DNA of 64,000 nucleotides from Chloroflexota bacterium (GTDB lineage: Bacteria > Chloroflexota > Limnocylindria > P2-11E), in NCBI GenBank assembly GCA_016194865.1, contig JACQAT010000015.1, positions 1 through 64,000 on the forward strand. Reading direction: 5' to 3'. The notes beneath the pieces are model-generated. The model was given only the letters and a program-made list of their open reading frames with translations, was not told where the DNA came from and ran no database searches. The position numbers and the translations under genes were made by a program. Of this stretch, positions 40,935-50,805 are shown in pieces (the first letter of the stretch is position 1; each line of letters starts with the position of its first letter).

Positions 40935-41924
40935 GTGTTCCGGGGTCTTTCCGTCTACACCGGCAACGCTCACCCACGATTCGCGGCCGATATCTGCCGT
41001 CAGCTCGAGATCCCGCTCGGGCAGGCCGACGTGTTCAAATTCGCGAACGACGAGATCTTCGTGAAGATCAACGAGAACGCGCGCGAGCACGACGTGTTCG
41101 TCGTCCAGTCGCTCTGCGGGCCGTCGGTGAGCGACGCGATCATGGAGCTCCTCATCATGCTCGACGCGTTCAAGCGCGCGTCCGCCGGACGGATCACCGC
41201 CGTCATGCCGCAGTTCGCCTACGGCCGGAGCGACAAGAAGGACCAGCCCCGCGTGCCGATCACCGCGCGGCTTCTGGCCGACATCATCGGCGTGGCCGGC
41301 GCCGACCGGTTCCTCACGATGGACATGCACCAGATGCAGATCCAGGGCTTCTTCAGCATCCCCGGCGACGAGCTGTCCGCGCGGACGCTGCTGGTCGAGT
41401 ACTTCCGGCCGATCGTCGCCAAGGATCCCGATGACACGTTCCTCGTCGTGCCCGACCTCGGCTACGCGAACGCGGGACGCAAGATCGCGGAGGCGCTCGA
41501 GATCCCGCTCATCTTCATGCAGAAGACCCACCGCGACAACAGCGGCAAGAGCGAGATCGTCGGCGTCATCGGCGAGATCGACCGTCATCGCGCGATCGTG
41601 ATCGACGACGAGATCGACCGCGGGACGACCGTCCTCAACACCGTGGGCATCCTTCAGGAGCGCGGCGTCCACGAGATCTACGCGGGCTGCACGCACGCGA
41701 CGCTCTCGGGCGACGCGGCCGAGCGCCTGTGCGAGAGCGGGATCCGCGAGCTGGTCACGACGGACACCGTGCCGCTTCGCCCCTCCGCATTGCGCCAGGA
41801 GAAGATCCGCGTCCTCACCGTCGCGCCGCTGTTCGCCGAGGCCATCAAGCGCATCCACGACGGCGAGTCCGTCGGCGCGCTGTTCAACCCGCCGAGCGTG
41901 CAGCTGCCGCTTCAAGTCTCGTGA
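40935..41924 (+). CDS. prs: Ribose-phosphate pyrophosphokinase
   Basis: Makes phosphoribosyl pyrophosphate from ribose 5-phosphate and ATP for nucleotide, histidine and tryptophan synthesis. It has 329 residues: GLSVYTGNAHPRFAADICRQ, RITAVMPQFAYGRSDKKDQPR (the flexible loop and ATP site), MDMHQMQIQGFF and the ribose-5-phosphate loop IDDEIDRGTTVLNTVG (about 219-234). Start at GTG 40935. It precedes secA by 28 bp. Confidence 0.93.
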   Translation: MFRGLSVYTGNAHPRFAADICRQLEIPLGQADVFKFANDEIFVKINENAREHDVFVVQSLCGPSVSDAIMELLIMLDAFKRASAGRITAVMPQFAYGRSDKKDQPRVPITARLLADIIGVAGADRFLTMDMHQMQIQGFFSIPGDELSARTLLVEYFRPIVAKDPDDTFLVVPDLGYANAGRKIAEALEIPLIFMQKTHRDNSGKSEIVGVIGEIDRHRAIVIDDEIDRGTTVLNTVGILQERGVHEIYAGCTHATLSGDAAERLCESGIRELVTTDTVPLRPSALRQEKIRVLTVAPLFAEAIKRIHDGESVGALFNPPSVQLPLQVS

Positions 41925-41952
41925 CTCGAGCGAGGAGCAGTTCATAGCCAGC

Positions 41953-44548
<2,596 letters not shown>

Positions 44549-44559
<11 letters not shown>

Positions 44560-45367
44560 CGTGATCACCATCGGCCTCGATCCGAACATCCACCTCGGGC
44601 CGTTGACGCTCGCGTGGCACGGCATCTTCACCGCCGTGGGCATCTTCTTCGGCGTGTGGCTGCCGGTGCGCCTGCTGCACGATCGCGTGCCGGAGGACCG
44701 CATCTATCACGTGGCGACGTGGGGCGTGGTCGCCGGGATCATCGGCGCGCGCCTCTTCCACGTGATCGATCGCTGGGACTTCTACGCGACGCATCCCGAG
44801 CTCATCCCCGCGATCTGGACCGGCGGCATCGCCGTGTGGGGCTCCGTGTTCGGTGGTCTGCTCGGCGGCTTCATCGCGGCCAGGCGGGTCGGATTCCCGA
44901 TCGGCGGGGGCGCCGACGCCGCGGCGCCGGGCATCGCACTCGGCTTCGCCATCGGACGGATCGGCGACATCATCAATGGCGAGCATCACTCGATCGCCTG
45001 CAGCGGGCTGCCATGGTGCGTCGGCTACTCGTTCCCCGCGGAGGATGGCGGCCTCGGCCAGATCGGCCCCGTGCATCCCGCGGTCGCGTACGAGCTCATC
45101 TACGACGCCGCGCTCGTGGGCCTATCGCTGTTGCTGCGCCGCTTCTTCGCCGGCCGTGTCCCGGAGGGCCGGATCTTCTGGATCTGGACGATCCTCTACG
45201 GATTCGGGCGGTTCCTCATCTCGTTCCTGCGCATCGACGATCCCGCGCCCCTCCTCAACCTGAGGCAGGACCAGATCATCGGCCTCATCGCGATGATCGC
45301 CGGCGTCGTGATGCTCGCGTACATTTCATCGCGCTCGCGCGCGACACGCGTGCGGCTGCCCGCGTAG
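44549..45367 (+). CDS. lgt: Prolipoprotein diacylglyceryl transferase
   Basis: Transfers a diacylglyceryl group from phosphatidylglycerol to the lipobox cysteine of lipoprotein precursors. It has seven membrane segments in 272 residues. The family motif GGIAVWGSVFGGLLGGFIAA and the GRIGDIINGEHHS stretch (H near the active site), IGPVHPAVAYELIYD and SFLRIDDPAP are all there. It starts with ATG 44549, overlapping secA by 11 bp. A second lgt copy follows immediately. Confidence 0.93.
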
Positions 45368-45382
45368 TCGGCCACGCCGGCT

Positions 45383-46173
45383 GTGATCGACATCCCGTTC
45401 GACCCGAACCTGAGCATCGGCGGGATGCGGCTCGCATGGCATTCGATCTTCTCGTTCCTCGCGCTGCTCGTCGGCAGTCGGGTCAGCTTCCGTCTCGCGC
45501 GATGGCTCGTCCGCGACGACCGGATCTATCTCTTTGCCCTGGCGGTGATCGCCGGCGGCCTCGCGAGCGCGCGGCTCGCGCACGTCGCGGACAACTGGGC
45601 CCAGTACGCCGGGCGGCCACTCGAGATCGCGGCGTTCTGGAACGGTGGCATCGCGGTCACCGGCGCGCCCATCGGCTCCGCGCTCGCGGGGCTGGCCGCC
45701 GCCCGCGCGCTGCGGCTGCCGGTCGGCTTCATGTTCGACATCGCGACACTGGGGATCGTCGTCGGCGAGGCGATCGGCCGGATCGGCGACATCATCAACG
45801 GCGAGCATCACGCGGTCGCCTGCTCCGGCCTTCCCTGGTGCGTGCGCTACACCCATCCCGCCACGCTGGGGCAGCCCGATCCGGTCCATCCCGTCGTCGT
45901 CTACGACGCGCTCATCGACGTGGCGCTGTTCGTCGTGCTGCTGCGCGTCTGGTATCGCGTCCGGGGCGCCCGCCGGAGGCGCGCATCTTCTGGCTGTACC
46001 TCTGCCTGTACGGCGCGTTCCGCTTCCTGACCTCGTTCCTGCGCGCCGACCCGGTCGTGCTGGCGGGCCTGCAGGAGGCGCAGCTCCTCGGTCTCGCGTA
46101 CGTCGTCATCGGCGCGCCGGTGCTGTGGTGGTTGTGGCGGCAGGACGCCCGGCGTCCTACTACACTGTCGTAG
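45383..46173 (+). pseudogene. Second prolipoprotein diacylglyceryl transferase, frameshifted
   Basis: A tandem paralog of the upstream lgt. It keeps the key motifs: GMRLAWHSIFSFLALLVGSR, NGGIAVTGAPIGSALAGLAA, GEAIGRIGDIINGEHHAVACSGLPWC, and VHPVVVYDALIDVALF. The frame breaks at about 45962 in a GGGG run; one further G would restore VRGRPPEARIFWLYLCLYGA and FRFLTSFLRADPVVLAGLQE to a stop at 46173. So it is either an assembly or read error in a homopolymer, or a frameshifted pseudogene. Duplicated lgt genes are common in high-GC Gram-positives. Confidence 0.75.
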
Positions 46174-46175
46174 TA
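46158..46175. promoter_or_regulatory. BlaI-like dyad overlapping the promoter of the epimerase gene
   Basis: TACTACACTGTCGTAGTA (46158-46175) consists of TACTAC and GTAGTA arms six bases apart; the internal TACACT could be the -10 box and the ATG starts at 46176. TACTACA-type half-sites are used by BlaI/MecI-type repressors in actinobacteria. No blaI gene is in this window; identification is by pattern only. Confidence 0.4.
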
Positions 46176-47087
46176 ATGAAGTACGCGATCACCGGCGCGA
46201 ACGGCTTCGTCGGGAGAGCGCTCGTCGCGCTGCTCGTCCAGGACACGCCCGCGGGCGATGTGCGCGCCATCGTCAGGGACGAGGCGCGCGCGCGCGCCGA
46301 GCTCCCGCAGGCGGGCCTCGACCTTCGCGTCGCCGACATCACACGGCCTGACACGCTGCGCGGCGCGTTCGACGCGACCGATGTCGTCGTGCACACGGTC
46401 GCGATCCCGACGGAGCGCCACGGCTCGTTCGAGGACGTGAACGCGCGCGGCACCGAGGCCGTCGTGGCGGAGGCCGAGCGCGCCGGTGCCCGGCGCATCG
46501 TCCACGTGAGCGCGATCGGCGCCGATCCCGCGAGTCCCTATCCATTCCTAAAGAGCAAGGGCCGCGGTGAAGTCGCCGTCCGCGGCTCGCGCATCGCGCA
46601 CGTCGTGCTGCGCCCGTCGATCCTGTTCGGCGAGGGCGACGACTTCTTCCCGCGGCTCGGCTTCACCCTGATGTTCCCGGTGGTGCCGGTGCCCGGTGAC
46701 GGGAAGGCACGGTTCCAGCCGCTCCACGTCGGCGACCTCGCGCTCGCGATCCGCCGCGCGTCGCGGGACGAACATCTCGGCGGTGTGCACGAGCTCGGCG
46801 GACCGACGATCGCGACGTACGACGACCTGCTCGAGGAGACGATGCGTGGCTACGGCAGGCATCGGCCGACCCTGCACCTGCCCGTCGTCCTGATGAAGCC
46901 GCCGGCCCTGTTCATGGGCCTGCTGATGGCCGATCCACCGGTCAGCGTGCCCCAGCTCGACCTCCTGGCGGTCGACAACACGCCGCATCCCAACGCCATA
47001 GAGCAGGTGTTCCAAGTGACCCCGCGGCCTTTCGACCTCGGATATCTGAGAAAACTGCGCTACAAAACGGGGCAGAAACCCGCCTGA
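46176..47087 (+). CDS. NAD-dependent epimerase/dehydratase (NDUFA9-like)
   Basis: A 303-residue atypical short-chain dehydrogenase. MKYAITGANGFVGRALVALL with the Rossmann loop GxxGFVG, then DATDVVVHTVAI, RIVHVSAIGADPASPYPFLK and SKGRGEVAVRGS, VVLRPSILFGEGDDFFPR. The YxxxK pair is replaced by FLKSK, so sugar epimerase activity is doubtful; NDUFA9-like relatives bind NADPH or quinones. The gene starts at a possible leaderless promoter with a BlaI-like operator. Confidence 0.8.
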   Translation: MKYAITGANGFVGRALVALLVQDTPAGDVRAIVRDEARARAELPQAGLDLRVADITRPDTLRGAFDATDVVVHTVAIPTERHGSFEDVNARGTEAVVAEAERAGARRIVHVSAIGADPASPYPFLKSKGRGEVAVRGSRIAHVVLRPSILFGEGDDFFPRLGFTLMFPVVPVPGDGKARFQPLHVGDLALAIRRASRDEHLGGVHELGGPTIATYDDLLEETMRGYGRHRPTLHLPVVLMKPPALFMGLLMADPPVSVPQLDLLAVDNTPHPNAIEQVFQVTPRPFDLGYLRKLRYKTGQKPA

Positions 47088-47115
47088 GACCCTTCCCTCG
47101 GGGCCGCCTGCCGGG

Positions 47116-47121
47116 TATATT
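47116..47121 (+). promoter_or_regulatory. -10 box before the tandem RNA element
   Basis: TATATT, 20 bp upstream of the first repeat unit at 47136 and after GGG. Together with the following leader of about 180 bases it marks a transcript carrying the tandem element and the Cys-rich gene. Confidence 0.45.
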
Positions 47122-47135
47122 TCGTACGAAAACCG

Positions 47136-47220
47136 CTACAGCTCTGGCTGAGAGCCCAGGACCGAAAGGTCCGAGCTCTACAGCTCTGGCTGAGAGCGCA
47201 GGGCCGAGGGGCCCGAGCAA
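47136..47220 (+). promoter_or_regulatory. Tandem 42-nt structured RNA element in the leader of the Cys-rich gene
   Basis: Two copies of a 42-nt unit start at 47136 and 47178. The first 20 bases are identical. Each unit contains hairpin 1 (GCTCT, loop GGCTG, AGAGC) and hairpin 2 (GGACC-GAAA-GGTCC in the first copy, GGGCC-GAGG-GGCCC in the second). The stem of hairpin 2 has an A-T to G-C exchange on both strands, a compensatory change that supports real RNA structure. Then follow GAGCT or GAGCA and a third hairpin GCCGCG/CGCGGC (47256-47274). Likely a tandem sensing leader; the ligand is unknown. The GGCTGAGA within it recalls TPP riboswitches, but the rest does not fit. Confidence 0.6.
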
Positions 47221-47306
47221 TACAAGAACATCCCATGGGGAGCGCCTGTGTGGTCGCCGCGAGCCTTACGCGGCTGCCGAGTGGGCTAGAGAGGAACACC
47301 CTTCCA

Positions 47307-47507
47307 ATGAAGGAATGGATCGTCTGCGAGGACAACTGCCTGAAGTGCAGCTATGGCGCCACCCTCGATTGCGACGGTGACTGCCCGCGCTGCCCGCGGA
47401 ACACCTACTGCCCCTGTGTCACGTTCGTGAGCTTCGCCGCGGGCAAGCTCTCCCCGGTCGTCGCTCCGGTCACCACCTCGTTCGAGCGCCCGCGCAGCAA
47501 GCGCTAA
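47307..47507 (+). CDS. Eight-cysteine small protein, likely metal- or Fe-S-binding
   Basis: A 66-residue protein from ATG 47307 with a GAGAGGAAC ribosome site upstream. The cysteines form C8-x3-C12-x2-C15, then C22-x3-C26-x2-C29, then C35-x-C37 in the first 40 residues: MKEWIVCEDNCLKCSYGATL and DCDGDCPRCPRNTYCPC. The repeated CxxxCxxC could hold an iron-sulfur cluster or zinc. The tail (FVSFAAGKLSPVVAPVTTSF) is unstructured. Function unknown; the tandem RNA leader upstream suggests its expression responds to a small ligand or metal. Confidence 0.6.
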   Translation: MKEWIVCEDNCLKCSYGATLDCDGDCPRCPRNTYCPCVTFVSFAAGKLSPVVAPVTTSFERPRSKR

Positions 47508-47516
47508 CGCGGCCTT

Positions 47517-48612
47517 GTGACCGACCTCGCCGCTCTCGCGGCCGTGCGCGAGCGCATCGACCTGATGACGGTGTTCCTTTGACCTGCCATCTCTCTCTCA
47601 AGAGGTCGCGCGTCTAGAAGACGACGCATCGCGACCCGACCTCTGGAATGACCGATCGCGCGCCCAGGCGGTGCTCAAGCGCCTCAACCTGGTGCAGACG
47701 CGCCTCCGCCGCTGGCAGGAATTCCAAACGCGCGCCAACGACCTGAGCGAGCTGGCGCCGCTGACCGACAACGATCCGGCGATGAGCGCCGAGTTCGACA
47801 GCGAGCTGAGCAAGCTCGCGGAAGAGGTGCGCGTCGCCGCGCTCGAGGCGCAGCTCTCCGGCCCGTACGACGAGCGGTCCGCGGTGCTCGCGATCTCGGC
47901 CGGCGTCGGTGGCACCGATGCCGCGGATTGGGCCCAGATGCTCCTGCGCATGTATCTGCGCTGGGCCGAGCGCCATGGATTCAAGGCGGAGGTGCTCGAG
48001 TCGACACCCGGCGAGGAGGCCGGACTCAAGAGCGTGACCGTCTCGATCGAGGGTGACTATGCCTATGGCTACCTCCGGACAGAGCGCGGCACGCACCGGC
48101 TGGTGCGGATCTCGCCGTTCGACTTCCAGCGACGACGCCAGACCTCCTTCGCGCTCGTCGACCCGACCCCGCAGGTCGAGACCGAGACCGAGGTCGACAT
48201 CAAGCCCGACGAGCTGCGCATCGACACGTACCGCGCGACCGGCGCGGGCGGTCAGAACGTCAACAAGACCGAGACCGCCGTGCGGATCACCCACCTGCCG
48301 ACCGGTCTCGTCGCGTCCTCACAGAACGAGCGTTCGCAGCTCCAGAACCGGGATATCGCCATGCGCATCCTCCGCGCCCGGCTGCTCGAGCTGAAGATCC
48401 GCGAGCAGGAGGCCGAGCAGGCCAAGGAGCGGGGGATCATGCGCGCGGCCGATTGGGGCAGCCAGATCCGCTCGTATGTGCTGCATCCCTACACGATGGT
48501 CAAAGATCACCACACCCCTCATGGACGACATGCGTCGCGAAGCGGGCAAGCGGGCGGCGGACATGCTCGGCGACGGTCGGGCGAAGGCACGCCACGCGAC
48601 GGGCGGTCATGA
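47517..48612 (+). CDS. prfB: Peptide chain release factor 2, programmed +1 frameshift, abnormal 3' end
   Basis: RF2 reads UGA and UAA. GTG 47517 starts MTDLAALAAVRERIDLMTVF; CTT TGA C (47577-47583) is the classical RF2 autoregulatory shift site, after which the +1 frame continues LPSLSQEVARLEDDASRPDL and on. The SPF tripeptide (RISPFDFQ) and the GGQ loop (RATGAGGQNVNK) are present. The C-terminus is wrong: after SYVLHPYTMVKDHHT the frame runs on into an arginine/glycine-rich tail ending at 48612, overlapping the YtxH gene, while the conserved end (roughly TGxExxNxxAVLDGDLDxF) is missing. A deletion in the DNA or assembly is likely. Confidence 0.85.
47577..47583 (+). other. RF2 programmed +1 frameshift site
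   Basis: CTT TGA C at codons 21-22 of prfB, the conserved slippery site where slow UGA decoding lets the ribosome slip forward one base. It lets RF2 levels control their own synthesis. The Shine-Dalgarno-like stimulator of the Escherichia coli site is not conspicuous here. Confidence 0.85.
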
Positions 48613-48847
48613 CGGCGGCGCGCTCTTCTCCATGTTCGCCCTCGGGATCCTCGTCGGCGCGTTCGCCGGCGCCGCGGTCGCGCTGTTGATGACGCCCATG
48701 TCCGGCAACGAGGCGCGCAAGAAGCTCAGCGAGCGCGTCGACAGCATGCGAGGCGGAGAGCCGACCGGGGCCGCGTGGGAGACCACGAGCCCAGGCAACG
48801 GCACGCCGGCCGCGCCGCGTACGTACTCGCCGACCTCTCTCAGCTAA
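48521..48847 (+). CDS. YtxH-like membrane protein
   Basis: A 108-residue protein from ATG 48521. LFSMFALGILVGAFAGAAVALLMTPMSGNEARKKLSE has the YtxH pattern: one membrane segment rich in glycine and alanine, then TPxSGxEARKKL. Function unknown, stress-related in some bacteria. The start lacks a ribosome site and lies in the abnormal overlap with prfB, so an upstream deletion may have removed the original leader. Its stop overlaps the convergent fdhE stop. Confidence 0.65.
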   Translation: MDDMRREAGKRAADMLGDGRAKARHATGGHDGGALFSMFALGILVGAFAGAAVALLMTPMSGNEARKKLSERVDSMRGGEPTGAAWETTSPGNGTPAAPRTYSPTSLS

Positions 48848-49857
48848 CCCGCGCTCGGCGGCAGGACTCCACCCTCGCGCGCGAGACGCGGGATCCCGGC
48901 CGTCTCGACATCGACGTCACCCGGACGCCGGTAGCCCGCGTCCGTCGCGGCGACGTCCAATTCGACGGTCGCCACGTCCTCCGCGACCAGGCGCACCTTC
49001 GAGTGCGAGCTGAACGTGCCGATCGCCTTGAGGTAGCCGTGGCAGCGATCGCATACGTCAACTCTGACTTCTGGCGAACGACCGCCCTTCGGATCCGCAG
49101 GCTCCGGCTCTTCGAGACGTAGCGTTCCCAGGCTGCGGTGGTCGTCGTTGCCGCAATACGGGCAGAGCAGCACGAGCCACGACCAACCGACGCCGCAGCG
49201 CACGCATCGCAGGACACGTCGCTTCTCCGCGCCCACGAGCTCCGCGAGCGCGGGCCACGCGCCGCACACCGGGCAGTAGCCGCGCTCCCAGCGATCGATG
49301 TCGGTCAGCACGCTGAGCTGGTCGACCGCCTGCCACAACGCGGGCTGGATGGCGAGCTGGAGCAGCTGCGCGAACGCCGTGGCGTCGAGGTCGAGCTTGA
49401 ATGCCTCCTGCTCGATGGGCGTCGCGTCGCCGTGAAGGCGGGGCTCCGCCCCGCCGGGAACGTGGAGGCGGGGCTCGGCCCCGCCGTGATAAGAGAGCGC
49501 CGCGGTCAGCACGCGCGAGAGGTCGATCGGCGCGTGCGCGAGCCGCGTGGCGGTGTCGTGGGCCGCGCTGCCGAGCTCCGTCGTCTCGGCGAGGTTCGCG
49601 GCGACGCGCTTCAGCTCGTCGGCGACCTCCGCCGAATCGAGCGAGATGCTGGCCGCGCTCGTCAGCGGCACGCCGTCCGCGATCGCTGTGGCGGCATCCG
49701 CGGCGCTCAGCGCGATCGCGACATCGGGGGCGGGGCGCTCGCTCAGCGATCCCAGCCGCTCATCGTGGAATGCCGCGATGGGACCGAGGCCCGCGTCCTG
49801 ACTGGCGAGCTCTCGCCAGCGGGCGCGGGCCTCGTCGATCTCGAGCTGGGTCGGCAG
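48844..49857 (-). CDS. fdhE: Formate dehydrogenase accessory protein FdhE (CTG start)
   Basis: FdhE helps mature formate dehydrogenases. Two iron-binding zinc-ribbon-like groups are seen: CPVCGAWPALAELVGAEKRR, CVRCGVGWSWLVLLCPYCGN, and CDRCHGYLKAIG. The family N-terminus (QLEIDEARARWRELASQDAG) reaches back to CTG 49857, four codons after the TAG of nrfD and in the same frame, with no ATG, GTG or TTG available; the next GTG at 49671 would delete the N-terminal domain. The coding region also contains two tandem 30-bp hairpin repeats (49437-49485) that add GGAEPRLHVPGGAEPRLHGD. It sits downstream of fdnG, the Fe-S subunit and nrfD in one operon. Confidence 0.85.
   Translation of the reverse strand: MPTQLEIDEARARWRELASQDAGLGPIAAFHDERLGSLSERPAPDVAIALSAADAATAIADGVPLTSAASISLDSAEVADELKRVAANLAETTELGSAAHDTATRLAHAPIDLSRVLTAALSYHGGAEPRLHVPGGAEPRLHGDATPIEQEAFKLDLDATAFAQLLQLAIQPALWQAVDQLSVLTDIDRWERGYCPVCGAWPALAELVGAEKRRVLRCVRCGVGWSWLVLLCPYCGNDDHRSLGTLRLEEPEPADPKGGRSPEVRVDVCDRCHGYLKAIGTFSSHSKVRLVAEDVATVELDVAATDAGYRRPGDVDVETAGIPRLAREGGVLPPSAG
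49437..49485. repeat. Tandem hairpin repeats inside fdhE
   Basis: GGCGGGGCTCCGCCCCGCC (49437-49455) and GGCGGGGCTCGGCCCCGCC (49467-49485) are near-identical 8-bp-stem hairpins on a 30-bp period, in frame with fdhE. They encode a ten-residue unit twice. They look like a small repetitive element that has entered a coding region. Confidence 0.7.
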
Positions 49858-49866
49858 TGAGGGTCG

Positions 49867-50793
49867 CTAGCTCGCGGCGTATGCGATCGCGGAGAAGAAC
49901 ATCGCGTAGCGGAAGGCGAGGACGCCGACGAGCACCAGCGCCCCGATGAGGGTGAGCCGTTCCGGCCCGGGCATCATGCGTGGGCGCCCGACGACGACCA
50001 GTGGCACCAGGATCGCGAGCCCGACGGCGCCGATCCAGAAGGCCGGTCCGACGAGCATGCTCAGCGTGAGCGCCGCCAGCGATCCGTCGTTGGCGGCGGC
50101 GAGCCCCGCCAGGAAGAGCACGAGCAGCACCGCGGAGATCGCGGCGAACCAGAACAGTCCGGTCCGGACCGCGAGGGCGGTCTCCAGTGCCTTCGCCCGT
50201 CCCGCGACGATGGCGGCGACCGCCATGCCGGAGAGCTCGCTGAAGGCCACGAAGAGCGCGCCCATGAGGAACGTATCGCCCCAGACACCCTGGTTGGTGA
50301 CGTTGATGAGCACGCCGCTGTACGCACTGGTCGTGATCGCGAGGAGCTCGCCGATCGCGAGCCACACCTTGTTGCCCTCGAGCATGCCGACGAGCGGCAC
50401 GTTCCAGCCGCGCGTGCGGCGCAGCGAGTCGAGGAACGCGATCAGCGCGAAGCCGGCGAAGATCGTGATGACGTAGCCGCCGGAGCTCATCGGCGAATTC
50501 GTGTTGAGCATGAACGGTGACGGGCCGCGCTCGACCGCGCCAGGGCTGCGGAAGATCAGGTTGAGGAAGCGCTCCGGCTGTCCCAGGTCGATGATGAGCA
50601 GGATCGGCACGATGAGCATGAGCGGGAAGGGGATGAGACCGAGCCGATCCGCGACGACGCGGTCACGGGCGTCGCCCGCGAAGTGCATGAGCCCCATGAC
50701 CGAGTACGTGCCGGCCGCGACGCCGGCGATGAACAGCGCGATCGTGATGGGCCACTCCCATTCGGGCTGAAGGACGTAGGGGGTGATCGGCAT
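49867..50793 (-). CDS. nrfD: NrfD-type membrane anchor of formate dehydrogenase
   Basis: A 308-residue membrane protein with about eight segments (for example WPITIALFIAGVAAGTYSVM, VGPAFWIGAVGLAILVPLVV). NrfD-type subunits bind the quinone and take electrons from the iron-sulfur subunit on the outer membrane face. The order fdnG, iron-sulfur subunit, nrfD, fdhE fits a periplasmic formate dehydrogenase. Its TAG stop is followed in frame by fdhE. Confidence 0.9.
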   Translation of the reverse strand: MPITPYVLQPEWEWPITIALFIAGVAAGTYSVMGLMHFAGDARDRVVADRLGLIPFPLMLIVPILLIIDLGQPERFLNLIFRSPGAVERGPSPFMLNTNSPMSSGGYVITIFAGFALIAFLDSLRRTRGWNVPLVGMLEGNKVWLAIGELLAITTSAYSGVLINVTNQGVWGDTFLMGALFVAFSELSGMAVAAIVAGRAKALETALAVRTGLFWFAAISAVLLVLFLAGLAAANDGSLAALTLSMLVGPAFWIGAVGLAILVPLVVVGRPRMMPGPERLTLIGALVLVGVLAFRYAMFFSAIAYAAS

Positions 50794-50805
50794 CTCGTCC
50801 TCCTC

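Noticed and set aside
47136-47220. TPP riboswitch suggested by GGCTGAGA in the tandem element
   Set aside because: The other universal TPP parts (ACCCUU and GAACCUGAUC) are absent, and the unit is repeated with a different fold.
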